The notes under the pieces were generated by a model. It was given only the letters and a program-made list of their open reading frames with translations. It did not search any database and had not been told where the DNA came from. This document shows, piece after piece, positions 26,054 through 34,499 of a DNA stretch of 64,000 bases (within the stretch, counting starts at the first letter, position 1; each line of letters begins with the position of its first letter). The DNA comes from Prevotella sp. AGR2160. Its GTDB lineage: Bacteria; Bacteroidota; Bacteroidia; Bacteroidales; Bacteroidaceae. The position numbers were made by a program, and so were the translations under genes. The stretch is taken from contig NZ_AUJK01000014.1 of NCBI RefSeq assembly GCF_000424185.1, positions 1 through 64,000 on the forward strand, read 5' to 3'.

Positions 26054-27082
26054 ATGGCCAATTCTATTCATCGCTCTGTCCTTCTTGGCTGCCGCCTGCT
26101 CCTCCTGGGGCTGACGGCAGCCCTGACGGCCTGCGGCAGCGACGGGACGGAAGGAGCGGCCCCCGCGGCATCAGCAGTCCTGGAGGTGCGCTCCTTGACC
26201 GTCCCCTTGGCCGATGAGGCCGCGGCGAAAGGATCCCGGGTGAGCTATGCCACGGGGGATACCTATCTGCCCGAGGGCACGGAGATCGGTGTCACGCTGA
26301 AGAACGAGCAGCAGACCGAGCATGACTATGCGGCCTGTTTCAATCTCCTGTTCACGGCTGCGGGGAGTGCCACGTCACAGACCTGGAGCCATAGTGGCGG
26401 CGTCGCCGTCACCGATGAGACGGCGCAGCTCTCGGCCTACTGGCCTTACGACAAGGATGCCGATCCGTATGCCCTCACCGTTGACGCCGCCAAGGGCGTC
26501 GACTGTCTCTACGCCCCTTTCGGCTATTGGACGAGTGGCAATGATCCGCTCAACTATCTCCATCCCGTCGTCCATCTCTCCATGAGTCATGCCCTCTCGG
26601 TGATCATCATCAACTTCAAGAACAATGCCTATACCTCCTCGGTAGGCGCGGGCAAGCTCGACCATATCCTCGTCAGCAGTAACGCCTATGCCACCCATGC
26701 CACCCTCAACACTACGGCGGGGACCTACTCCGCCTTCACGGGCCAGCATGAGGTGGAGCTGGAGGCGGAGCAGGTCACGATCCCGCAGGCCGGCACCGCC
26801 GAGGCGGCCATCGACACGTTCATGATCGTCCCCACGGGGAAGAGTGCCGCCATGACATTCAAGATCACCCTCGACGGAAAGGTCTACACGGTGACGACAC
26901 CGGCGACGGTCTTTCAGAAGGGGTATGTCTATACCTATCATCTGCGCTATGACGACCGGGAGCTGAAGCTCGACGACAACGGCGTGACGATCGCCCAGTG
27001 GAACTATGCCACGATGCCGCCGATCCCCGATATGTGGAACCACTGGCATGTCGATCCTCATGGCGGGTATAACGGCCATTAA
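26054..27082 (+). CDS. Fimbrillin-like lipoprotein
   Basis: A 342-residue protein with signal ending LTAALTACGSDG (lipobox). It repeats the layout of its upstream neighbour: 'LSAYWPYDKDADPY', 'VVHLSMSHALSVIIINFKN', 'ATHATLNTTAGTYSAFTG', 'FQKGYVYTYHLRYDDRELKLDDNGVTIAQW'. Tandem position, similar length and the shared C-terminal 'I(K/A)QW' motif indicate duplication and divergence. It begins 2 bp after the previous stop, suggesting coupled translation. A role as pilus structural or accessory subunit is inferred from the family. Confidence 0.8.
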   Translation: MANSIHRSVLLGCRLLLLGLTAALTACGSDGTEGAAPAASAVLEVRSLTVPLADEAAAKGSRVSYATGDTYLPEGTEIGVTLKNEQQTEHDYAACFNLLFTAAGSATSQTWSHSGGVAVTDETAQLSAYWPYDKDADPYALTVDAAKGVDCLYAPFGYWTSGNDPLNYLHPVVHLSMSHALSVIIINFKNNAYTSSVGAGKLDHILVSSNAYATHATLNTTAGTYSAFTGQHEVELEAEQVTIPQAGTAEAAIDTFMIVPTGKSAAMTFKITLDGKVYTVTTPATVFQKGYVYTYHLRYDDRELKLDDNGVTIAQWNYATMPPIPDMWNHWHVDPHGGYNGH

Positions 27083-27091
27083 TCATTCATT

Positions 27092-28294
27092 ATGCGAAAA
27101 AACAAATTCTTTCCATCTTGCTGTGCCGCCCTGCTGCCCTTGATGCTCCTGTTGCCGGCCGCCTGTGCCGGTGGCGACGGGGGCGCGGATACCGGGGAGG
27201 CCACGGAGGCCGCGGGGACGGTGCCCATCGTCATCCGTGCCGTCATCGGTACGTCCTCACGGGCCCCGCAGGAGGAGCTGCAGGAGACGCGCCTCGCCTT
27301 CGGCCAGAACCTCTGGGTATGGGTCGACAAGGCGAAGGACGGCAAGGCGTATATCGGTGCGTGGGAGCATCTGTCGAATGGCGACGGCACCTTCGTCACC
27401 GTCAATCCCGGCATCCGCTATTTCCCCAACGGCAACCGCAGCATCAATGTCTATGCCGTTCATGCGAAGACAGACCTCAAGGAGGGGGACAGCCGGCCGA
27501 AGAAACTGCTGCATCACTGTTATAACCTGCAGACCACCGACGAGAACTATCTGCAGTCGGACCTCCTCTGGGGCGACAGTCTCCCGGTGGCGGCCGGCAA
27601 GAGCGGCGACGGTGTCAAACTAAAGCTGCATCACATGCTCTCGAAGCTGCGCTTCTGTTTCCAGCCCGTGGGCAGTGTGACGGCGCAGACCCTGGAGGGC
27701 GCCAAGGTGGCCGTGACAAATGTCTACACCAACTGTACCCTCGATCCCGAGACGGGGGCGGGGACGACATACGGCGAGCAGGGAGAGATCCAGTTCCCGT
27801 TGAAGCAGATCGATGCCTCGGCAACGACGTTCGACGGCGCCACCTACGGCTATTGTGTCGTGCCGCCGCAGCTCATCACGCCGCGGCGTCTCGTCACGAT
27901 GACGCTGAAGGACGGCACGACGTTCTACTACCGGCCCGACAGCACGTTCTCCTTCGATCCGGGAAAGACCTACACGTTCAATCTCCAGGTGAAGCAGACC
28001 ATCAAGGTCGATCCCGGCGAGTTGGACACGCTGACGAATCATGACGAGCAGATCGTCTTTGATCTCGAGCCTATCGTCGCCACGCCTTTCGAGGTCACCG
28101 ACTGGAACGCGGAGTCGTTTGATATCGTCTGGACGCAGCTCATCGCCGAGCCCGGCGACCCTGATATAGAAGAATGGAAATATGACAGTCACAGTCAGAC
28201 GTGGACGTTCATCCAGGACGCCCTGGATGTCGACGACTGGATTCCGCAGAATGGCGGAACGAAGAATTATGACAAGACAGATGTGGACAAATAA
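27092..28294 (+). CDS. Fimbrillin-like lipoprotein
   Basis: A 400-residue protein, signal MRKNKFFPSCCAALLPLMLL with lipobox PAACA. The fimbrillin core is seen as 'INVYAVHAKTDL', 'LKLHHMLSKLRFCFQPVGSV', 'YCVVPPQLITPRRLVTMTL' and 'FDPGKTYTFNLQVKQTIKVDPGE'. After the core it has a Trp-rich acidic extension ('DWNAESFDIVWTQL', 'DDWIPQNGGTKNY'), a pattern seen in FimB/Mfa-type accessory subunits. It ends 11 bp before the next real start at 28305. It is unusually GC-rich with strong GAC/GTC codon use, like genes 23027-31000. Confidence 0.78.
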   Translation: MRKNKFFPSCCAALLPLMLLLPAACAGGDGGADTGEATEAAGTVPIVIRAVIGTSSRAPQEELQETRLAFGQNLWVWVDKAKDGKAYIGAWEHLSNGDGTFVTVNPGIRYFPNGNRSINVYAVHAKTDLKEGDSRPKKLLHHCYNLQTTDENYLQSDLLWGDSLPVAAGKSGDGVKLKLHHMLSKLRFCFQPVGSVTAQTLEGAKVAVTNVYTNCTLDPETGAGTTYGEQGEIQFPLKQIDASATTFDGATYGYCVVPPQLITPRRLVTMTLKDGTTFYYRPDSTFSFDPGKTYTFNLQVKQTIKVDPGELDTLTNHDEQIVFDLEPIVATPFEVTDWNAESFDIVWTQLIAEPGDPDIEEWKYDSHSQTWTFIQDALDVDDWIPQNGGTKNYDKTDVDK

Positions 28295-28304
28295 GGTCCG
28301 TAGA

Positions 28305-30881
28305 ATGAAAACGTATACGATGATGAGATACACTCCGATCATAACCCCTCTCCTGGCTGCCGCGGCACTCCTGCTGCTCTTCCCTTCCTGCGCCAATGAC
28401 CTGACGGAGGGAGCAGGGACGGGCACGGGGACCATCGCCCTCCCGGCCGTCGTCGAGGAGCTGTCGGCGTATAAGGCCGTCGACGTACAGCCGCGGGCCG
28501 CCCGGGCAGCAGGCGCCACGACGGGGCATGCGGCCTCACGCCGCCTCTTCGTCGGCTCCTCCTCTGTGGCGGGCATCGGGCTGCCGAAGGGACACGTCAA
28601 CGCGGTCACGACGGCGGAGACCACGCCGGCGAGCCGCGGCCGGGTGGCGACGACGAAATGGTTCTACGACGACTTCAGTCTGTCGTTCTATACCTATCCC
28701 GCGTCACAGTCCTGGGCCTCCTACAGCAACGGCCAGCCGTCGCCGGCCGTGAGTCATGAGCCGTTGGCCGTGTCGAAAAACTGGATGTCGAAGGAATACT
28801 GGCTCGGCACGTCCTATCGGTATGCCTTCTTCGCCTATGCCCCTTATGATGCCGAAGGCGTGGGGACGCTGACGGCGGCAGGGGCTGTCGGCGGACCGAA
28901 CTTCCATTATGTCGTGCCGTCGAACGCCACGGCCGAGAGCGACCTCCTCGTCGCCCATGACACCGATGTCCCCGGTGACTATAATGCCATCAAGACGCTG
29001 AAGTTCACCCATGCCCTCGCCGCCGTGCGCTTTGCCATCGGCGACAAGATGGCACGGGGACGGATCACGAAGATCCGCCTCACGGGCGTCTATGGCGAGG
29101 CCGACTACGACTATGCCACGGACTCGTGGCAGAACCTCTCCACGGAGAGCGACTTCGAACTTCAGCAGGCCTTCGTGATCCGGGAGGACGACAAGAACTA
29201 TCTCCTCAACAACGTCGATAATCTCTTCATGATGCTACCGCAGACGCTGCCTGCCTCGGCGCAGATCGAGCTCACCGTCGATGACGGCGAGAGCCATACT
29301 TTCAATATCGGGATCGGCGGCAAGAAGTGGGAGCGCGGCACGATGACGACCTATTATATCTCCACGGCGGGCACGGGGAGCTCCTATCATCTGTTGATCT
29401 CGGCGTCGAGCCGTCCCGTCGACGGCGCCGGTGCCACGGCCCCCGTGAAGGTCATCAGCTATATCCGTTCCTACTACGGCACAGCGAAGGCCGTGCCCTG
29501 GACGGGCTATTTCACCCTCGGCAACGGGAGTGAGCAGCACACCGCCGACGCCGGCTTCATCAAGGGCTTTGTCAGTGAGGGCAAGGGCGGCGCCGACGGC
29601 AACGCGATGAGTCTCGCCTTCGACCAGTATGTCCCCGTGAGCACGGCGGCGAGCAGCAGCCATACGGAGACCCTGCGGGCGGCTGCCGACGGCAGCCGTG
29701 ACCTGCAGACGGGGCAGGAGAGTGCCAACTGCTATGTCGTCTCCGCCCCCGGCACCTATACGCTGCCCCTCGTCTATGGCAACAGTCTGAAGGCTGACGG
29801 GTCGGCGAACACGGCGGCCTTCACGGCGGCCGGCGGCACGGCGGTCTTCGTGGACCATAAGGGACAGACCATCACGTCGCCGTATATCTACAACAAATAC
29901 GCCCCTGCTGATGCCGTCATCCTCTGGCAGGACGCCCCCCATCTCGTCTCGCCGCCGTCGGTGAAGGTCGTCGATGACGGCCGGAAGCTGCAGTTCACCA
30001 TCAAGGCCGACAGTATCTGTCAGGGCAATGCCGTCCTCGCCGTGCGCGACGCCGATAAGAACGTGCTGTGGTCGTGGCATATCTGGGTGACCGATGAGGC
30101 TCTGGACGCCGCCCATGCCGTGACGATCGACAACAACGGCGGCAGTCTGAGTTATATGCCCGTCCCCTTGGGCTATTGCGACAGTGAGAGCCGTCCTTAC
30201 GGCATCCGTACGATGACGCTCCATGTGACGCAGGAGGAGTCGGGAGAGACGGCCGTGCGCACGCTCACGCAGGGCGGCAATGATGTCGTGGAGTACGGTG
30301 CCACGGCACCCTATTTCCAGTGGGGCCGCAAGGACCCGTTCCTGCCGAGTATGGGCACGGGGAATACCAACAAGGGCGCTTACGACAATGCCTATCCGTT
30401 GGCGGCCGCCAATGAGAACCTGTCGGACGTCTCCGCCTCCATCTCCCGCCCGTGGGTGATGTCGTCGGCGATGAACGGCTCCACGGAACTGTGGAATGCC
30501 GGCAACAGTGACCTCACGACGACGAGCGAGACGGTGACGAAGACCGTCTATGACCCGTCACCGGCGGGCTACTGCGTACCCGCGGCCGCCATGGCCGTGG
30601 GATGGAACGGTCCGTCGCGGTCGATGTGGACGAGCCGCCTCGGCGTCTACGGCCGCTATGTCTACCATCACGTGACGAATGTCGGCGGCTGGACCTTCTT
30701 CCCCGCCTTCGGATGGCGGACATCGCTCGCCGCCCCCGGTGAAGTCGGCGTTCAGGGCGACTACTGGTCGGCGGGACCGGCCTCCGGCGGCGCGTGGTAT
30801 TTCTATTTCTTCAGTGACCGCATCAACTACCAAGGGATCGTGCGCAACTATGCGTTCACGATCTGGCCGATGAAACAATAA
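28305..30881 (+). CDS. Large fimbrillin-like lipoprotein with C-terminal C-type-lectin-like domain (invariant paralogue of the DGR target)
   Basis: About 858 residues from ATG 28305 (28320 and 28323 are also possible); signal and lipobox LLLLFPSCA. Residues 60-370 are fimbrillin-like ('YAFFAYAPYDAEGVG', 'LKFTHALAAVRFAIGDKM', 'FMMLPQTLPASAQIELTVDD'). The middle shares 'NCYVVSAPGTYTLPLVYGN' and 'WSWHIWVTD' with the DGR target. The end 'KTVYDPSPAGYCVP' then 'GDYWSAGPASGG' and 'NYAFTIWPMKQ' aligns to the DGR variable domain but has no DNA-level similarity to the template repeat. It is a probable tip adhesin that is not diversified. Its neighbour downstream is its closest relative in the window. 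Confidence 0.8.
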   Translation: MKTYTMMRYTPIITPLLAAAALLLLFPSCANDLTEGAGTGTGTIALPAVVEELSAYKAVDVQPRAARAAGATTGHAASRRLFVGSSSVAGIGLPKGHVNAVTTAETTPASRGRVATTKWFYDDFSLSFYTYPASQSWASYSNGQPSPAVSHEPLAVSKNWMSKEYWLGTSYRYAFFAYAPYDAEGVGTLTAAGAVGGPNFHYVVPSNATAESDLLVAHDTDVPGDYNAIKTLKFTHALAAVRFAIGDKMARGRITKIRLTGVYGEADYDYATDSWQNLSTESDFELQQAFVIREDDKNYLLNNVDNLFMMLPQTLPASAQIELTVDDGESHTFNIGIGGKKWERGTMTTYYISTAGTGSSYHLLISASSRPVDGAGATAPVKVISYIRSYYGTAKAVPWTGYFTLGNGSEQHTADAGFIKGFVSEGKGGADGNAMSLAFDQYVPVSTAASSSHTETLRAAADGSRDLQTGQESANCYVVSAPGTYTLPLVYGNSLKADGSANTAAFTAAGGTAVFVDHKGQTITSPYIYNKYAPADAVILWQDAPHLVSPPSVKVVDDGRKLQFTIKADSICQGNAVLAVRDADKNVLWSWHIWVTDEALDAAHAVTIDNNGGSLSYMPVPLGYCDSESRPYGIRTMTLHVTQEESGETAVRTLTQGGNDVVEYGATAPYFQWGRKDPFLPSMGTGNTNKGAYDNAYPLAAANENLSDVSASISRPWVMSSAMNGSTELWNAGNSDLTTTSETVTKTVYDPSPAGYCVPAAAMAVGWNGPSRSMWTSRLGVYGRYVYHHVTNVGGWTFFPAFGWRTSLAAPGEVGVQGDYWSAGPASGGAWYFYFFSDRINYQGIVRNYAFTIWPMKQ

Positions 30882-30917
30882 CATTTTATGACAACGAACA
30901 TTCAAACAACATAGGAT

Positions 30918-33572
30918 ATGAAAAGATTTTTGGTTGAAACTCTCATCCTGGCGGCCGCGCTGTTGCTGACGGCTTGCTCCGAAGATACCTTCGACAACCT
31001 CTCCCGCGGGGAGGGGAAGATCGGCGCGTCGACGACGTTAACGGAGTCCGTCGATGTTGTCGGTGAGACGCGTGCCGGCACGCAGGCGCAGACCCGCACG
31101 ATGAAAGGCTCACGGGGAAAGATGTTCCTGCGCTTCACCGCCGCACAGGGTATCCACGCCACCGACTGGCAGCGTGTGAAGGACGGCGAGGGACTGCCCG
31201 TGACGGGGGCGAAAGGCGGCACGCGCGGCCGCCCCGTGACGACGGACAACTTCCATGACGACTACCGCCTGTTTCTCTATAAGTATCCGCGCAGCGCGAA
31301 GTTCGATGCCGTCGCCGCGGCGACGATGCCATGGATCGTCGATGAACAGGTGCAGCGTGACCGTTCGTGGATGACGTCGGAATACTGGCCCGGCGGCGGC
31401 AGCCACCTCACGTTCATCTGCTATGCTCCCTATGACGCGGCGGGTATCACGGGCCAGCCGACACTCTCCACGAAGGGGTTCCCCGTGATCCATTATACCG
31501 TGCCTACGGATGCCACGAAACAGAGTGACCTCCTCGTCGACACGACGAAGGATGTGCCGGGGGATTATAATCAAATCAAACAGCTCCATTTCAAGCATGC
31601 CTGCACGGCCGTGCAGTTCGCCGTCGGTGAGAAGATGGCGCCGTGCAATGTCACGTCCATTGCCATCAAGGGTGTCTATGGCGAGGGCGACTTCGACTAT
31701 TCTACGATGCAGTGGTCGAACCTCTCGTCGACGAAGGACTTCTCCCTCTCGGCGAGTCTCCCCGTGCGCGCCACGGATCACAACAAGGTCATCAACAGTG
31801 GCGATTATACTTTTATGATGCTGCCGCAGACGCTCCCCGATGACGCGCAGGTGGAGATCACCGTCAATGACGGCGCGGAGCATAAACTCACCTGCGATAT
31901 CGGCGGACAGGTGTGGAAACCGGGCTATACCGTGACCTATTATCTCTCCACCTCCCGCACCGATGATGACTATTTCCTCTCCGTGACACCGTCGGCCTCG
32001 ACAGTGGCCCGCAAGGGCGGCACCGTCAGCTTCAGCGTGAAGAGCTACCGCATGACGTTCTATGGCTCTGAGGTCGCCGTGCCCTGGACGGGATCGTATA
32101 CATCAACAGATGAGTTTGATGGAACCTCTGGCACTACCTCTCTTGGCTCGGGTGTTGGCACGGCAAGCGGCGAGACGAACACTTTGTCGTTCACGGCATC
32201 TTCTACGTTGCCACGTAGTCGTAGTTGGCGAAATTCACATACCATGACGTTGCAGAATGCTTCTGACGCATCTTGTAACCTCATTAAACGGGACGGGCAG
32301 AGCGCGAACTGCTATGTCATTTCAGCCCCGGGCACCTATACCTTCCCGCTCGTCTATGGCAATGCCTTGAATTATGCTAACGGCAGTTATGTAGATAATA
32401 GTACGTCTTATAGTTCATCGACTTTCGTCGACTACGAGGGCAATCATATCACGTCACCCTATATCGCTACTGCTGACGGTGGCAAGCATGAGCCCGATAA
32501 TGCTTGTATCGTCTGGCAGGATGCCCCGGGCCTTGTCGATCCGTCAAGTCTGAAACTTGTCACGGCCGACGGCAAAAAATCCTTACAGTTTACGGTAGAC
32601 AAGAAGCATATCTGTCCAGGTAACAGCGTCCTCGCCGTCCGTAATAAGAACGGACAGATTCTCTGGTCGTGGCATATTTGGGTGACTGACCATGACGTAT
32701 CTACAAAAAATACCATTGATATCACTAATCGGCCTACGACGGGTGGCTCCATTACAAGTAAGTTTATGGAAGTACCTCTTGGATGGTGTGATGCAGAGAC
32801 GCGTGTCTATAATGAGCGGTCTTTTACTTTTAATTTCCGTCAAAGTTCCGCAGAGAGCTCCGTCACTGCTGCCTGCACGGTTTTGCAGAATAGTGGTGAC
32901 AGTACGTATGTCTATGGTGACAATGCCCCGTACTACCAATTTGGCCGTAAGGATCCTATGTTGCCAAGTAACGGCGCTACAAATAATTCTGCGTCTGATG
33001 CTGGAATTGATAAACCCTATTATGACTATAATTATTTGTGGAGTATTAATAATAGTCAGGTGTCTACCGCAACAGGTATTCAGAATCCGTTTACGTTCTA
33101 TTATGCTGTTAATGATGACTGGTCTACTTCCCATAACTATGATTACTGGAATATCAACTTCACGAGTGCCGCCGGAGTGAATAATACAGCTGTTGTTAAG
33201 ACTATTTACGATCCGGCTCCGGCAGGATTCCACGAGCCTTGCACGGCTGCTTTTACGAGTTTTACCACTACAGGAGGAAATACCGTAAGTAGTGGTCAGT
33301 TTAATGTTTCAGGTAGTTTTAATCAAGGATGGAATTTTTATAATGTGAGTCGGACGAAGACAATATTCTTCAAAGCTTTGGGATGTAGATCCTCGTATAG
33401 TGGTGATGCAAATGGTGTGGCGATTTGGACTAACGTGCGCGGCTACTATTGGTCCGCCGGGGCCTCTTCGGCTGTGGACGCGCGTTTCTTGAGCTTCGGT
33501 TCGGGCTACGTGTACCCGCAGTGCGAGGGCTGCCGGGCTTATGGCTTTACGTGTCGTCCGGTCTCAGAATGA
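30918..33572 (+). CDS. DGR target: large fimbrillin-like lipoprotein with diversified C-type-lectin-like C-terminus
   Basis: An 884-residue lipoprotein (MKRFLVETLILAAALLLTACS). Residues 50-370 are a fimbrillin core ('FICYAPYDAAGITG', 'LHFKHACTAVQFAVGEKM', 'FMMLPQTLPDDAQVEITVND'). A middle region shares 'NCYVISAPGTYTFPLVYGN' and 'WSWHIWVTD' with the upstream paralogue. The C-terminal domain runs from 'KTIYDPAPAGFHEP' to the stop. Codons from about 839 on are the variable repeat (GYYWSAGASSAVDARFLSF to CRPVSE). Adenine-only differences from the template repeat show that this exposed loop has been rewritten by the DGR. It probably displays a variable ligand-binding site at the tip of a fimbria or on the cell surface. 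Bases about 32100-33420 are clearly more AT-rich than the rest. Confidence 0.9.
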   Translation: MKRFLVETLILAAALLLTACSEDTFDNLSRGEGKIGASTTLTESVDVVGETRAGTQAQTRTMKGSRGKMFLRFTAAQGIHATDWQRVKDGEGLPVTGAKGGTRGRPVTTDNFHDDYRLFLYKYPRSAKFDAVAAATMPWIVDEQVQRDRSWMTSEYWPGGGSHLTFICYAPYDAAGITGQPTLSTKGFPVIHYTVPTDATKQSDLLVDTTKDVPGDYNQIKQLHFKHACTAVQFAVGEKMAPCNVTSIAIKGVYGEGDFDYSTMQWSNLSSTKDFSLSASLPVRATDHNKVINSGDYTFMMLPQTLPDDAQVEITVNDGAEHKLTCDIGGQVWKPGYTVTYYLSTSRTDDDYFLSVTPSASTVARKGGTVSFSVKSYRMTFYGSEVAVPWTGSYTSTDEFDGTSGTTSLGSGVGTASGETNTLSFTASSTLPRSRSWRNSHTMTLQNASDASCNLIKRDGQSANCYVISAPGTYTFPLVYGNALNYANGSYVDNSTSYSSSTFVDYEGNHITSPYIATADGGKHEPDNACIVWQDAPGLVDPSSLKLVTADGKKSLQFTVDKKHICPGNSVLAVRNKNGQILWSWHIWVTDHDVSTKNTIDITNRPTTGGSITSKFMEVPLGWCDAETRVYNERSFTFNFRQSSAESSVTAACTVLQNSGDSTYVYGDNAPYYQFGRKDPMLPSNGATNNSASDAGIDKPYYDYNYLWSINNSQVSTATGIQNPFTFYYAVNDDWSTSHNYDYWNINFTSAAGVNNTAVVKTIYDPAPAGFHEPCTAAFTSFTTTGGNTVSSGQFNVSGSFNQGWNFYNVSRTKTIFFKALGCRSSYSGDANGVAIWTNVRGYYWSAGASSAVDARFLSFGSGYVYPQCEGCRAYGFTCRPVSE
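33432..33567 (+). repeat. DGR variable repeat (VR), 136 bp
   Basis: 136 bp at the 3' end of the target gene, ending 2 bp before its TGA. Aligned without gaps to 34859-34994 it differs at 17 sites, all adenine in the template: AAC to CGC, TAC, GAC, TTC, AGC, TAC, TAC, TGC and GGC, AAT to GGT, TAC to TGC and TTA to TTT. No C, G or T of the template is changed. The last 19 bp (ACGTGTCGTCCGGTCTCAG) are identical and probably include the IMH site. Confidence 0.95.
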
Positions 33573-33604
33573 AACATCGAAATCCGATTATTTGATCATT
33601 TTAG

Positions 33605-33621
33605 CCGCCTTTATGTGGCGG
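33605..33621 (+). promoter_or_regulatory. GC-rich hairpin downstream of VR
   Basis: CCGCC (33605-33609) and GGCGG (33617-33621) with a 7-nt loop, 38 bp after the VR end. DGRs commonly need a hairpin or cruciform just after VR for target recognition, so this is a candidate. It could also be a weak attenuator between target and avd. Confidence 0.5.
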
Positions 33622-33639
33622 AGATAAAAATTAGAATTT

Positions 33640-34002
33640 ATGGCTTTATCCGAAAATCTGCCTGTCTTTAAGGCAACTTATGACTTGCTGCTGGACACCT
33701 ACCGAAGGTTTCAGAATGTGCCGCGCAGCGTGAAGTTCACCATTGTGGAGAAAATCAGGGAAGAGCTGCTTGATGTCCTCGCCATCATCACCGCTGCCAA
33801 CATCGACCGCGACAAGCAGTCGCAGCTGGAACGGGCCTGGTGGATGGTGCAGCGTATCAAGTTGCGTGTGCGCCTGCTCAGCGATCTGCATGCCGTGCCG
33901 CTGAAACTGTACGCTCAGCTCAGTATGTCGTTGGAGTCGATCTCCAAGCAACTGATGGCTTGGCGGAAGAGTAGTTTATCTAATCATCAACAGCATGTCT
34001 AA
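33640..34002 (+). CDS. avd: DGR accessory variability determinant (Avd)
   Basis: A 120-residue, basic, all-helical protein. Pattern and length fit the Avd four-helix bundle: 'PVFKATYDLLLDTYRRFQNVPRSVKFTIVEKIREELLDVLAIITAAN' forms the first two helices, and 'LERAWWMVQRIKLRVRLLSDLHAVPLKLYAQLSMSLESISKQLMAWRKS' the last two. The family forms a barrel-like pentamer that binds the reverse transcriptase and the template RNA and is needed for mutagenic cDNA synthesis. It lies 67 bp after the target stop and overlaps the next gene by 8 bp. Confidence 0.9.
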   Translation: MALSENLPVFKATYDLLLDTYRRFQNVPRSVKFTIVEKIREELLDVLAIITAANIDRDKQSQLERAWWMVQRIKLRVRLLSDLHAVPLKLYAQLSMSLESISKQLMAWRKSSLSNHQQHV

Positions 34003-34495
34003 ACTGCAAAGCTATTACGAGGAAGAGCAGAACAATACCGACCGCATCATCCTGTGGAAAGACGGTATGTTTTGGCGTGCCTATGAGCACTCGGCCTGGC
34101 ATTTCTCGAGGGAGGTGCATGTCTTCAACACGATCAAGAAAAGCTATAAGACGCTCGATGGAAAGTGGCTGGTATTCATTGGCATTCATAAGAATGAGTT
34201 GACGAAATACACTGAGAAGTTGAAAGTGGTGACCCAGGACGCCGATCACTATGTCTTTGAGGCGTTGAAACCTTTCGATGCCGATGACTTTGAGGAATGG
34301 AAGGAACTGCTGCCCGAGGGATCGTCGAAAGCGCCGGGTGGAACGGTTCTCAGTGATAATGACCGGGAAGTGCTGCGGCGCCTGCGGAACTATGTCGTGG
34401 TCAATCACTCGCCGCTTGAAGCTATGTCGTTTCTCTCATCCTTGCAGGAAGCACTGATCAAAGACAAGAAGAAAGATAAAGACAAGGAATCATAA
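33995..34495 (+). CDS. Small MutS-like DGR accessory protein (MSL type)
   Basis: A 166-residue protein starting inside avd (8-bp overlap, so translationally coupled). Residues 1-100 resemble the N-terminal mismatch-binding domain of MutS: 'SYYEEEQNNTDRIILWKDGMFWRAYEHSAWHF' corresponds to the start of MutS domain I, but the Phe-x-Glu mismatch-reading motif appears as Phe-Trp-Arg. There is no ATPase domain; the C-terminus is a charged helix ending KDKKKDKDKES. MutS-like accessory genes have been reported in a subset of DGRs. Its role may be handling of mismatched cDNA/VR heteroduplex, but this is inferred. Confidence 0.7.
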   Translation: MSKLQSYYEEEQNNTDRIILWKDGMFWRAYEHSAWHFSREVHVFNTIKKSYKTLDGKWLVFIGIHKNELTKYTEKLKVVTQDADHYVFEALKPFDADDFEEWKELLPEGSSKAPGGTVLSDNDREVLRRLRNYVVVNHSPLEAMSFLSSLQEALIKDKKKDKDKES

Positions 34496-34499
34496 ATAG

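Noticed and set aside
30720..30881. A possible second variable repeat at the end of the 28305-30881 gene
   Set aside because: The protein motif YWSAG and the final strand resemble the VR, but the DNA is not alignable to the template repeat beyond a few bases, and differences are not adenine-specific.
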